From contig NC_003106.2 of NCBI RefSeq assembly GCF_000011205.1, forward strand, positions 2,308,001 through 2,372,000: DNA of 64,000 nt, in the 5' to 3' direction. The translations under genes and the position numbers were made by a program. Shown in pieces: positions 45,508 through 53,300 of this stretch (its first letter is position 1; every line of letters starts with the position of its first letter). Under the pieces are notes generated by a model. It had not been told where the DNA came from. It saw only the letters and a list, made by a program, of their open reading frames with translations, and did not search any database. Origin of the DNA: Sulfurisphaera tokodaii str. 7. GTDB taxonomy: Archaea; Thermoproteota; Thermoprotei_A; Sulfolobales; Sulfolobaceae.

Positions 45508-46651
45508 TTTTTGGTAATATAGCGTCTTTGTATCTTTCTAATCTCTCTCTATATGGTAATAAATCTTTTATCATATTCTTTAGCTCATCTTTTAGATTCT
45601 TCTTTGGGTAAAACCCAAGTGACGGTAATACTTTTCTTTCTGGGTTATAATAATGTTCCTCAGCCTCTACTCTGGGATTCGGTAATGGTCCTATTTCTAC
45701 TTTTAGACCGAGCTCTTCACCAGCATTTTTCACCATTTCAGCAATTTTTCTTACACTATAAATCTCAGCAAATTGGTTAGCTACTCTATATTCACCATGA
45801 TTTGGTGGATGTTCTAAGAGAAGTGTTAAAGCTTCCATACTATCTTCTAGGGATATAAAACCTCTAGTTTGTCCACCCTTTCCGTATACCGTTAAAGGAA
45901 TTCCTAAAATCGCTTGTACACAAAATCTATTCACTACTGTTCCCCAAGTTTCGTCAAAATCAAATCTTGTCCTTAAACTCTCATCAACAATCTCTTCAGT
46001 TCTAGTTCCATATACTGGACCTTGCATTATATCTGTTACTGTTAATCCCCAAATTTCATGGAAGTAAAGTAAGAAATCAGTATCATGTACTTTAGTCCAA
46101 TGATATACAGAACCAGCTTTTCTAGGAACTATTATCTTATCTTTTTTACCGTTAACTATTGCTTCGACATAAATACTTTCTGGTATGTCAAAGTTAGGTG
46201 TACCATATTCACCCATTGTACCCATCTTTAGTATATGAATTGTAGGATCTATTTGCTTAACAGCATAAATTACGTTAAGAGTACTCACTTCGTTATTAAC
46301 AACTGTATAAACTGCATGGTCCCTATCTTTCATAGAATAGGGAGCAGATCTCTGCTCAGCAAAGTGCACTATTGCGTCTGGCTTATGTTTTTTCATAATT
46401 TCAGTTAAAAAATTGTAATCAGTCACGTCTCCTTTATAAAAAGTTATGTCAACATCTAAATGTCTTTTTGCTTCTCTCACTCTATCTTCTGGTTTAGGTA
46501 ATGGAAATGCGGAATCCGATCCTACCTCTTCTGAGAATCTCCTTGTAGAAAGATTGTCTATTCCAATTACTTCATGGCCTCTTTTAGCTAAGCGTAACGC
46601 TAAAGGCCATCCAAGATAACCATCGATACCTAATATTAAAATTCTCATCAT
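45491..46651 (-). CDS. agl3: UDP-sulfoquinovose synthase Agl3
   Basis: 386 aa. NAD-dependent SDR that converts UDP-glucose and sulfite to UDP-sulfoquinovose, used in the sulfated N-glycan of Sulfolobus S-layer proteins. Motifs: GIDGYLGWPLALRLAKRGHEVIGIDNLSTRRFS, MGTMGEYGTPNFDIPE, YHWTKVHDTDFLLYF (YxxxK), GPVYGTRTEE, and VNRFCVQAILGIPLTVYGKGGQTRGFISL. The length and motifs match SQD1-like proteins and S. acidocaldarius Agl3 (recalled). ATG 46651 or 46648. Confidence 0.93.
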   Translation of the reverse strand: MMRILILGIDGYLGWPLALRLAKRGHEVIGIDNLSTRRFSEEVGSDSAFPLPKPEDRVREAKRHLDVDITFYKGDVTDYNFLTEIMKKHKPDAIVHFAEQRSAPYSMKDRDHAVYTVVNNEVSTLNVIYAVKQIDPTIHILKMGTMGEYGTPNFDIPESIYVEAIVNGKKDKIIVPRKAGSVYHWTKVHDTDFLLYFHEIWGLTVTDIMQGPVYGTRTEEIVDESLRTRFDFDETWGTVVNRFCVQAILGIPLTVYGKGGQTRGFISLEDSMEALTLLLEHPPNHGEYRVANQFAEIYSVRKIAEMVKNAGEELGLKVEIGPLPNPRVEAEEHYYNPERKVLPSLGFYPKKNLKDELKNMIKDLLPYRERLERYKDAILPKTKWRM

Positions 46652-46685
46652 AATGTTTAATAATTATTAAGTAAAAAGTTTTTTC

Positions 46686-47585
46686 ATGATGATTATAGTT
46701 GGTGTTGATGCAGGAGGTACTAAAACTAAAGCGGTCGCATACGATTGTGAAGGTAACTTTATAGGAGAAGGTTCTTCTGGGCCTGGAAATTATCACAATG
46801 TAGGACTTACAAGAGCTATTGAGAATATAAAAGAAGCAGTAAAAATAGCTGCAAAAGGTGAAGCTGATGTAGTAGGTATGGGTGTGGCTGGTCTTGATTC
46901 TAAATTCGATTGGGAAAATTTTACACCCCTAGCTTCATTAATAGCCCCTAAAGTAATTATTCAGCATGACGGTGTTATTGCACTGTTCGCAGAGACCTTA
47001 GGAGAGCCCGGAGTAGTAGTAATTGCTGGTACTGGGAGCGTAGTGGAAGGGTATAATGGGAAGGAATTTCTAAGAGTTGGTGGTAGGGGTTGGTTATTGT
47101 CAGATGACGGTTCTGCTTACTGGGTTGGAAGAAAGGCATTAAGAAAAGTTTTAAAAATGATGGACGGTCTCGAAAATAAGACCATATTATATAATAAGGT
47201 ACTTAAAACGATAAATGTAAAAGATCTAGATGAGCTTGTTATGTGGTCTTATACTAGTAGTTGTCAAATAGATTTGGTAGCTTCTATCGCTAAAGCTGTA
47301 GATGAGGCAGCTAATGAAGGTGATACAGTTGCGATGGACATATTAAAACAAGGCGCAGAATTATTAGCCAGCCAAGCGGTATATCTTGCTAGAAAGATTG
47401 GTACTAATAAAGTTTATTTGAAAGGAGGGATGTTCAGATCTAATATTTATCATAAGTTTTTTACATTATACCTAGAAAAAGAAGGAATAATAAGTGATTT
47501 AGGAAAGAGATCACCAGAAATAGGTGCCGTAATTTTAGCTTATAAGGAAGTAGGATGTGATATTAAAAAGTTAATTAGCGACTAA
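46686..47585 (+). CDS. ATP-dependent hexokinase (archaeal BadF/N-acetylglucosamine kinase-type)
   Basis: 299 aa. From memory this is the characterised S. tokodaii hexokinase (ST2354, structures in PDB), which phosphorylates glucose, mannose, glucosamine and N-acetylglucosamine. Visible motifs: phosphate 1 VGVDAGGTKTKAVAYDC, GSSGPGNYHNVG, GMGVAGLDS, VVIAGTGSVVEGY, GGRGWLLSDDGSAYWVG, and YLKGGMFRSN. ATG 46686 or the following ATG. Divergent from agl3 (34-nt intergenic). Feeds hexose phosphates to the neighbouring sugar-nucleotide genes. Confidence 0.95.
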   Translation: MMIIVGVDAGGTKTKAVAYDCEGNFIGEGSSGPGNYHNVGLTRAIENIKEAVKIAAKGEADVVGMGVAGLDSKFDWENFTPLASLIAPKVIIQHDGVIALFAETLGEPGVVVIAGTGSVVEGYNGKEFLRVGGRGWLLSDDGSAYWVGRKALRKVLKMMDGLENKTILYNKVLKTINVKDLDELVMWSYTSSCQIDLVASIAKAVDEAANEGDTVAMDILKQGAELLASQAVYLARKIGTNKVYLKGGMFRSNIYHKFFTLYLEKEGIISDLGKRSPEIGAVILAYKEVGCDIKKLISD

Positions 47586-49007
47586 AGCAATCCCTTCACT
47601 TCTAGGATCAGCTACAGCAATATTGTATTTTTTGTTACTTTTGAGTGCTTGAACAACTCCAACTTCTGGGGAATAGTAATCAAGCTGTTCATGTTTTGTT
47701 TTTAATCTCTTCTCAGCTACTATTCTGCTTCCTAGAAACATAAACCTTGGAGCATCTATCGCTTCATCAATTTCTAACCCATAATCAGCATAATATTCAA
47801 AAACTTGAGAATGAATCTGCGGTCTCAAATCGCCTCCAGCACATCCTATTATCAAATTCTCATCCTCCTTTTCAGCCATCAGAATAGAAAGAGTATGCAA
47901 AGGTCTTTTCCTAGGTTCTGGTTTATTTCTTCCTTCAGTAAATCCAAACCCTCTATTATTAAATGGAATGTCCTTAACAACTATACCAGAACCAAATGCA
48001 AAGAATAAACTTTGTATAAATCCTATTTCATTCTCCCCATCAGAAACCACAAAGAAAGTTGTATCCTGTGTATTCATTTTTTCTATCATTACTCTGAATT
48101 CTTTCATTCTATTCCTAAGATATCTTTCATCTAGTAAATCAACATCTAATGGGTAAAATCTCGGATCTGCTATATAGTTATTTCTGTCACTATATACTAT
48201 ACCATATATTTTAACATGTTCATTTATTCTCTTCTCATCATCATAAGGGAACTTATTAACATTACTTAATTCTGCTAATTTAAGTGCCTGGAGTGTCGAG
48301 ATCCCTTGAGTATTTGGAGGTAGTTCGTATAATGTGTAATCTTTATAGGTAGTTTTTAAGGGTTTCACTTCTTCTCCCTTAAAGTTAGCAAAATCTGAAA
48401 AATCCACGTTAACGCCTTGTTTCCTTAACCCAGAAACAATTTCTTCAGTAATTTTTCCTTCGTAAAACTCTCTGGGATCTTTAGCAATAATCTTTAAAAC
48501 TTGCCCCATTTCATTTAATTTAACTTTATCGCCAGCGTTAAGGTTACCATAAGTTTTAATCCAACTTTCTGGCATATTAGACGAGTTCTTTATAGCTTTG
48601 TAAAGGGATTTACTTACATAAAATCCATTAGTAGCTAGGCTTATTGCTGGTTTTAATAGCTCATAGGTACTCATACTGGTATATCTTTCAATTAAAAAAT
48701 TCCATAGATCCACTAATCCCGGTACGACTACTGTAGAGGGATGTCTAGGTGAAGGTATTTTTTCTACATTTAAACCTTTAGGTGCCCATCCAGATCCGTT
48801 ATAGGCTATTATTCCTTCTGGAGTCTTTGCTAATAAAAACCCATCACCACCTAATCCGCTTGTATATGGTAAAACTACTGATAAAGTTGCGCTTATAGCT
48901 ATTGCAGCGTCAAAAGCATTCCCACCATTCTCTAAAACTTTTGCACCTACATAGCTTGCTATATAATTTTGCGTAGCGACGACTTTCTTTCCATAAGCTA
49001 CTTTCAT
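47571..49007 (-). CDS. Gamma-glutamyltransferase family protein
   Basis: 478 aa. N-terminal large-subunit region VVATQNYIASYVGAKVLENGGNAFDAAIAISATLSVVLPYTSGLGGDGFLL; the autoprocessing/catalytic Thr region is NTQDTTFFVVSDGENEIGFIQSLFFAFGSGIVV; AGGDLRPQIHSQVFEYY near the end. No signal peptide, unlike secreted bacterial GGT, so a cytoplasmic location is probable. It hydrolyses or transfers gamma-glutamyl groups, or acts as a cephalosporin-acylase-like hydrolase; native substrate unknown. ATG 49007. Overlaps hexokinase by 15 nt, tail to tail. Confidence 0.85.
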   Translation of the reverse strand: MKVAYGKKVVATQNYIASYVGAKVLENGGNAFDAAIAISATLSVVLPYTSGLGGDGFLLAKTPEGIIAYNGSGWAPKGLNVEKIPSPRHPSTVVVPGLVDLWNFLIERYTSMSTYELLKPAISLATNGFYVSKSLYKAIKNSSNMPESWIKTYGNLNAGDKVKLNEMGQVLKIIAKDPREFYEGKITEEIVSGLRKQGVNVDFSDFANFKGEEVKPLKTTYKDYTLYELPPNTQGISTLQALKLAELSNVNKFPYDDEKRINEHVKIYGIVYSDRNNYIADPRFYPLDVDLLDERYLRNRMKEFRVMIEKMNTQDTTFFVVSDGENEIGFIQSLFFAFGSGIVVKDIPFNNRGFGFTEGRNKPEPRKRPLHTLSILMAEKEDENLIIGCAGGDLRPQIHSQVFEYYADYGLEIDEAIDAPRFMFLGSRIVAEKRLKTKHEQLDYYSPEVGVVQALKSNKKYNIAVADPRSEGIALVAN

Positions 49008-49049
49008 CAGTATAACTTTTTTAATGAAATAAATAAATCATCATGTATA

Positions 49050-49409
49050 ATGAAAATACCAGATTATGTAAAATCACAACTGAAGGAAGGAACTTGCATG
49101 GTGTGTTGTGATGAGTATGTGATATGCATGACAGAGGATTTGCCAAAGAGGACAGATGTTAATATAGATTTTGAAATCGATAGAGAGGAAGGAGAAGTCG
49201 TGTTAAGGAATATAATTTATGACGATCCGTCAAACCCACTGTATTTAGAGTATTTCGTAAGTAAAAAATTCGTACAAAGTATTTCTGAAAAAGGCGAGAT
49301 AGAAGTATATTTTGTTGATGCCAATTTTAATCAAAAGATGAAAATGAATATAAAAATTGATAAAGATGACATTAGATTATTAAAGAGGGAGTTAGGAATT
49401 GGAGGTTAA
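49050..49409 (+). CDS. Hypothetical protein, 119 aa
   Basis: Starts MKIPDYVKSQLKEGTCMVCC with Cys17, Cys20 and Cys21 and a further Cys28 (DEYVICM), a cluster that might bind a metal. The remainder is an acidic and lysine-rich alpha/beta domain ending in RELGIGG. Family not recognised. An earlier in-frame start at 48969 lies before the TATA-like box CTTTTTTTAATG (about 49016-49027), which is spaced 25-28 nt from ATG 49050; the internal start is therefore chosen. The stop is 4 nt before the mazG GTG and overlaps its ribosome site. Confidence 0.6.
   Translation: MKIPDYVKSQLKEGTCMVCCDEYVICMTEDLPKRTDVNIDFEIDREEGEVVLRNIIYDDPSNPLYLEYFVSKKFVQSISEKGEIEVYFVDANFNQKMKMNIKIDKDDIRLLKRELGIGG
49401..49406 (+). 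promoter_or_regulatory. Strong Shine-Dalgarno for mazG
   Basis: GGAGGT lies 7 nt before GTG 49414 at the end of the preceding gene, an ideal anti-16S match for an internal operon gene. It decides the start of the mazG-like gene over an in-frame TTG at 49399 that overlaps the SD itself. Confidence 0.7.
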
Positions 49410-49413
49410 ATAC

Positions 49414-49644
49414 GTGCAAGAAAAATTAAAAGAAATGTATTTTAAGAAAGATTCAGAAAGAGGAGTATATGCAACATTTACATGGCTAGTTGAAGAAATT
49501 GGAGAATTAGCTGAAGCCTTGCTCTCTAACAACAAGGATTCGATCGAAGAGGAGTTGGCTGATGTAATAGCCTGGGCTTTTTCAATAGCAAATCTTGCTA
49601 ATATTGATGTAGAAGAAGCTTTAAGGAAGAAATACAAACTATGA
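49414..49644 (+). CDS. MazG-like nucleotide pyrophosphohydrolase, 76 aa
   Basis: A single short MazG/all-alpha NTP-PPase unit: LVEEIGELAEALLS...IEEELADVIAWAFSIANLANID gives the EExxE...ExxD metal-binding pattern. It hydrolyses NTPs or dNTPs to NMP and pyrophosphate, for house-cleaning. Start is GTG 49414 by the SD at 49401-49406. Three nucleotides separate it from tmcA, so it is cotranslated. Confidence 0.85.
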   Translation: MQEKLKEMYFKKDSERGVYATFTWLVEEIGELAEALLSNNKDSIEEELADVIAWAFSIANLANIDVEEALRKKYKL

Positions 49645-49647
49645 CTA

Positions 49648-51951
49648 ATGGACAAACAAGAATTCTTTAAACTTCTTGAAAATAGTATCGTTGATGGTAT
49701 TAAAAGATACTATAGAAATTTAGTGTTTATTCAAGATAAGAATTATCTAAATCATGTAAAAGAAATTTTACAGCTTTACCTAAAAATTAACTCAAAACCC
49801 TCTATTGCCTATGCATTCCATCCATGGGTTAAAGGGGCAAAAGATAGACTTAATGAAATTCGTAATTTAGTAGACGTTCTAGATATAGATTATTCATCAT
49901 CAGATAGATATTTAGGATCAACTTTCGATGTTGTAATTCTAGATCTGATCGATAACTTCGAACCAAATTATATAGGAAGGTTAATTGATTTAGTGAGAGG
50001 TGGAGGAATAGGTATATTATACACTGATAATTTAATAGAACATAAATTGTTTAGAAATTCTATAATTAAGAACGGAAATATACGAGATGTATATGAGAAG
50101 AGGTTTTTAAGAAAACTTAATGAACATCAAGGAATTTTTATGATTATTAATTCTGATTATATAGCAAAACCATTTAATGGAGAGGTTAAAGAAAAACCCT
50201 CACCTCAAATTCCTAAGAAATTCTCTATGCCTTTAGAATTACATAAACTTTGTATGAGTAAAGATCAGAACAAAGTCCTAGAAAGTTTTAATACCATTAG
50301 GGGTGGGGGAAAGAAAGTTTTCGTAATAACATCGGCTAGGGGTAGAGGAAAGAGTGCAGTAACAGGTTTAGGGCTAGCTGGATTAATTTCAAAAATAGAA
50401 AAAAAGAAGAAATTTAAAGTAGTTGTAACTGCCCCATCATCAACTAGTATTTCCCAACTAATGCTTTTTCTTAAAAAAGGATTAGATGCATTATCAATTC
50501 CCTATAAGAGTAAAGACTCAATATACGGTTACCCACTATCCATAGAAGGTTCAAATTTCAAAGTTTATTATGAAATTCCAGAGGCAACGCTAGAAGATGA
50601 AGGAGATCTTTTAGTTGTTGATGAAGCTGCAGCTATAGGTATTGGATACATAGATTCAGCAATCAAAACGTGGAAGAAAGTAGTACTAGTTACTACAGTA
50701 CATGGTTATGAAGGTTCTGGTAAGGCGTTTCTAAGATACTTAAAGAGAATTCTTACTACGAGAAAAGTTTCTGTAATGTGGCAAGAGCTCATCAAACCAC
50801 TTAGATATGCGGAAGGAGATCCAGTAGAAAAATGGTTATATGATACACTTCTTCTTGATGCAGAACCCGATGAACCTCCACAAAATGTAAGCCACGTGAT
50901 ATACGAATCAGCAAATGTTGAAGAAATCTTTAACGATGATCATAAATTAAGACAAATATATGGTATACTTGTCACTGCACATTATAGGAATAATCCTAAC
51001 GATTTAATGATAATGGCTGACGGAGTTCACCATAAAATTAAGACTTTGAGCACATTAGACGGTAAATATATTGGTGTAGTACAAATAGCTCAAGAAGGTG
51101 ACTTGCCAGATAGTCTTATCGATTTAGCATTAAAAGGTGGTACTTTTGATGGAGATCTAATACCGGATAGATTAATAAAACACGTAAGGCTTAGAGACTT
51201 CGGCAAAATGAAGGGATGGAGAATAGTCCGAATAGCTGTAGTTCAAGAACTCCAGGATAAGGGTCTAGGTAGTACAATGTTGAATATGGTAGAGGAGAGT
51301 GCTAAGGAAGAGGGTGTGGATTGGGTTGGTTCAGCATTTATGGGGGATGCAAGAGTATTGAACTTTTGGATAAAAAATGGTTATGTCCCAGTTCATGTAT
51401 CTCCTAAGAAAAATGAGAAACTTGGTGATTATCCAGTTGTGGTGATAAAACCAATTAGCGAGATTGCTGTAAAAGCAACGTTTATTGCTTCTATGATATT
51501 AAAAGACAAGATACTTAATACATTACATGATATATACTTTAGCATGGATCCAGAAATTGTTAGAATAATATTAAATGGCATAAAAGTGCATAAAGAGATT
51601 AATGTAAATAGGATTTATGTAGATAAGGTTCTTGCTTTTGTTCAAGGTGTTAGCCCCTATGAATCTTCAGCGGATGGAATACACATGATTACCTTAAAGT
51701 ACTTCTGGGATGCAAAAAGAGATTGGTCATTAACGCCAGAACAAGAAATTATATTGATAGCGAAAGTTTTACAAGGGAGACCGTGGAGATTTACTTCTTC
51801 TAGTTTAAACTCTAATAGAACTACAATAAATGAATTATTATATGAGGCTGTAGCAGAACTTCTTTATAGGTACTATAATTTAACGCCAGATTCAAAAGGA
51901 GGATTAGAGATAAAAAATTTAGATGATGAGTTTCACACAAATGAGCTGTGA
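49648..51951 (+). CDS. tmcA: tRNA cytidine acetyltransferase TmcA
   Basis: 767 aa. Makes N4-acetylcytidine in RNA (tRNA wobble C34 of elongator Met in bacteria; in thermophilic archaea also in rRNA and many other RNAs) with acetyl-CoA and ATP. Domains in order: DUF1726-like N-terminal region (1-190), RecD-like helicase module with Walker A SARGRGKSA at 229-237 and DEAAAIGIGYID, GNAT domain (RLRDFGKMKGWRIVRIAVVQELQDKGLGSTML), and a C-terminal tRNA-binding helical part. ATG 49648, 3 nt after the mazG-like stop. Confidence 0.93.
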   Translation: MDKQEFFKLLENSIVDGIKRYYRNLVFIQDKNYLNHVKEILQLYLKINSKPSIAYAFHPWVKGAKDRLNEIRNLVDVLDIDYSSSDRYLGSTFDVVILDLIDNFEPNYIGRLIDLVRGGGIGILYTDNLIEHKLFRNSIIKNGNIRDVYEKRFLRKLNEHQGIFMIINSDYIAKPFNGEVKEKPSPQIPKKFSMPLELHKLCMSKDQNKVLESFNTIRGGGKKVFVITSARGRGKSAVTGLGLAGLISKIEKKKKFKVVVTAPSSTSISQLMLFLKKGLDALSIPYKSKDSIYGYPLSIEGSNFKVYYEIPEATLEDEGDLLVVDEAAAIGIGYIDSAIKTWKKVVLVTTVHGYEGSGKAFLRYLKRILTTRKVSVMWQELIKPLRYAEGDPVEKWLYDTLLLDAEPDEPPQNVSHVIYESANVEEIFNDDHKLRQIYGILVTAHYRNNPNDLMIMADGVHHKIKTLSTLDGKYIGVVQIAQEGDLPDSLIDLALKGGTFDGDLIPDRLIKHVRLRDFGKMKGWRIVRIAVVQELQDKGLGSTMLNMVEESAKEEGVDWVGSAFMGDARVLNFWIKNGYVPVHVSPKKNEKLGDYPVVVIKPISEIAVKATFIASMILKDKILNTLHDIYFSMDPEIVRIILNGIKVHKEINVNRIYVDKVLAFVQGVSPYESSADGIHMITLKYFWDAKRDWSLTPEQEIILIAKVLQGRPWRFTSSSLNSNRTTINELLYEAVAELLYRYYNLTPDSKGGLEIKNLDDEFHTNEL

Positions 51952-51962
51952 TTTCATGCACC

Positions 51963-52724
51963 TCAGCTGAAAAATATTAGTGATACTACTACAGCGAGAG
52001 AAAATAACTGATGTAAACCTATTACAGCCCCAGGTTTAGTGGGATTTTTGTTTATTTGATAATAAGTCCATAATCCTACTGCACTTTCTATAAGTGCAAA
52101 TACTAATGGTATCCAGTATCTTAGAATAATTAATGCTATGAAAAATATAGCAGCTACTATACCATGGATAACCCATGCCCATTGAAGTCTATTCTTAGGT
52201 TTTCTAACATCACCAATACTTAATTTCATTCTTCTAGTTCCAGTAACAACACCGCCCATAAATATTACAAAATAAAGAAAATGAGGAGGAGTTATTGCAT
52301 TTATAAGAAATCCAATATATTTTGATGGAGATATGTAATCAGTTGCTAAAATAAGATAAGTAATGAATGTTGTATAAGCCGCTATATCATGAAAACCTTG
52401 AAATATTGAAGGTAATTTACCAGCAAGTACGTACAAGGTAGCCATCCCTAAAAGGGCAGTAGCAACAATACTAATAAAACCAACAATAGTTATTGTGTTG
52501 AAATCTATAATGAGGAGTATTAGGGAAAATATTCCTACTAATGTAGCTACAATTCTATGTATAGCTTCTGGGTCTCCTTTTCCAGCTAGTTCTACCATAT
52601 TATTAGTATAAGGCCAATTAGTTCCTAAAGATAATCCATAGCCATATCCCTCTACAATGCCTCCAAGTACTATTGCTGATCCAGCTAAAATAGTCGTTAT
52701 GTATCCTAAAATTTCATTTATCAT
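51963..52724 (-). CDS. ctaA: Heme A synthase-like protein (CtaA/COX15)
   Basis: 253 aa, about eight membrane helices. Conserved histidines appear in the helix motifs: EAIHRIVATLVG, FHDIAAYTTF, WVIHGIVAAIF and GLHQLFSLAVV, matching the heme-binding His of CtaA/Cox15. Heme O is hydroxylated and oxidised to heme A for terminal oxidases. The N-terminal GTNWPYTNNMVELAGK loop is family-like. ATG 52724. In the Sulfolobales, heme As is used in oxidases of the SoxABCD type. Isolated from oxidase genes here. Confidence 0.85.
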   Translation of the reverse strand: MINEILGYITTILAGSAIVLGGIVEGYGYGLSLGTNWPYTNNMVELAGKGDPEAIHRIVATLVGIFSLILLIIDFNTITIVGFISIVATALLGMATLYVLAGKLPSIFQGFHDIAAYTTFITYLILATDYISPSKYIGFLINAITPPHFLYFVIFMGGVVTGTRRMKLSIGDVRKPKNRLQWAWVIHGIVAAIFFIALIILRYWIPLVFALIESAVGLWTYYQINKNPTKPGAVIGLHQLFSLAVVVSLIFFS

Positions 52725-52776
52725 AAATTAACATTAAAGATAACTCTAATAAAGCTTAATTAGTTATTTTTAGTTG

Positions 52777-53103
52777 ATGAAAGAGGAAGTTATTTCGATA
52801 CTTTGGAAAGTAATAGATAATGATATACCATTAGTAAATGATGATATGCATACTTTTCTAATAAAAGATGGTGAAATTACTGAGGAAGATCTAAAAATAT
52901 GGAACGATGCAGTTAAGAAAATAAAAGAGGCATATAAAAAATTAATTTTTAATGAGAATGAAGCCAAATCACTTTTAAATTCTTCTTTAGAACTTTTAAA
53001 TTCAATAAAACCTAAAAAGCCCTTTCCACCAGAGGTAAGAATTAGGTTCGAAGAACTGAAAACTTCAGTTGCAAAATGTATAGAGCTTATAAGTAAGGCT
53101 TAA
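52777..53103 (+). CDS. Hypothetical helical protein, 108 aa
   Basis: Predominantly helical, acidic and lysine-rich (EEDLKIWNDAVKKIKEAYKKLIFNENEAKSLLNSSLELLNSIK). No signal peptide or membrane segment; one Cys. Family unknown. ATG 52777 (a TTG immediately before it gives a one-codon extension). An AT-rich box (TTAATTAGTTATTT) is near 52756-52769. It is the last gene before the largest intergenic gap in the window. Confidence 0.55.
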   Translation: MKEEVISILWKVIDNDIPLVNDDMHTFLIKDGEITEEDLKIWNDAVKKIKEAYKKLIFNENEAKSLLNSSLELLNSIKPKKPFPPEVRIRFEELKTSVAKCIELISKA

Positions 53104-53179
53104 TTAATATGAGAATATAAATATTTTTATTTATTATTGATCAGTTTCTCCTCACATATTTTTGAATAATTTCTTTTTT

Positions 53180-53189
53180 CCCTATAAGC
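53180..53189. repeat. Third partial copy of the CCCTATAAGC element
   Basis: CCCTATAAGC, the core of the 16-nt inverted repeat below, also occurs here in the same orientation as the left arm, 34 nt before it. Together with the arms at 53213 and 53281 this makes three copies in 120 nt of intergenic DNA. Confidence 0.6.
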
Positions 53190-53212
53190 CTATTTAATAT
53201 TTTTTAACGAGT

Positions 53213-53228
53213 TCTCCCTATAAGCTTT
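53213..53228. repeat. Left arm of perfect 16-nt inverted repeat, probable operator
   Basis: TCTCCCTATAAGCTTT. It is the exact reverse complement of 53281-53296, and both arms sit in the 197-nt gap upstream of the APC permease. The distance between arm starts is 68 nt, so a hairpin is possible but a pair of protein-binding sites is more likely. Confidence 0.75.
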
Positions 53229-53258
53229 GCTGAAAGTTCCTTGAATAACTAAGGATAA

Positions 53259-53272
53259 TTTTAAAAATATTT
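53259..53272 (+). promoter_or_regulatory. TATA-like box of the APC permease gene
   Basis: TTTTAAAAATATTT, centred about 36 nt from ATG 53301, predicts transcription starting near 53290, within the right arm of the inverted repeat. Confidence 0.55.
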
Positions 53273-53280
53273 AGGACAGA

Positions 53281-53296
53281 AAAGCTTATAGGGAGA
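53281..53296. repeat. Right arm of perfect 16-nt inverted repeat
   Basis: AAAGCTTATAGGGAGA lies directly before the permease ATG (53301), across the expected transcription start and ribosome-site region, so a bound repressor here could block initiation, or RNA pairing could hide the start. Confidence 0.75.
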
Positions 53297-53300
53297 TTAG

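Noticed and set aside
49007-49050. Minus-strand C/D sRNA-like string (ATGATGA ... CTGATGA) near the GGT start
   Set aside because: The guide intervals would be nearly pure A/T, the spacing is not 12 nt, and the segment includes the TATA box and coding starts of both genes.
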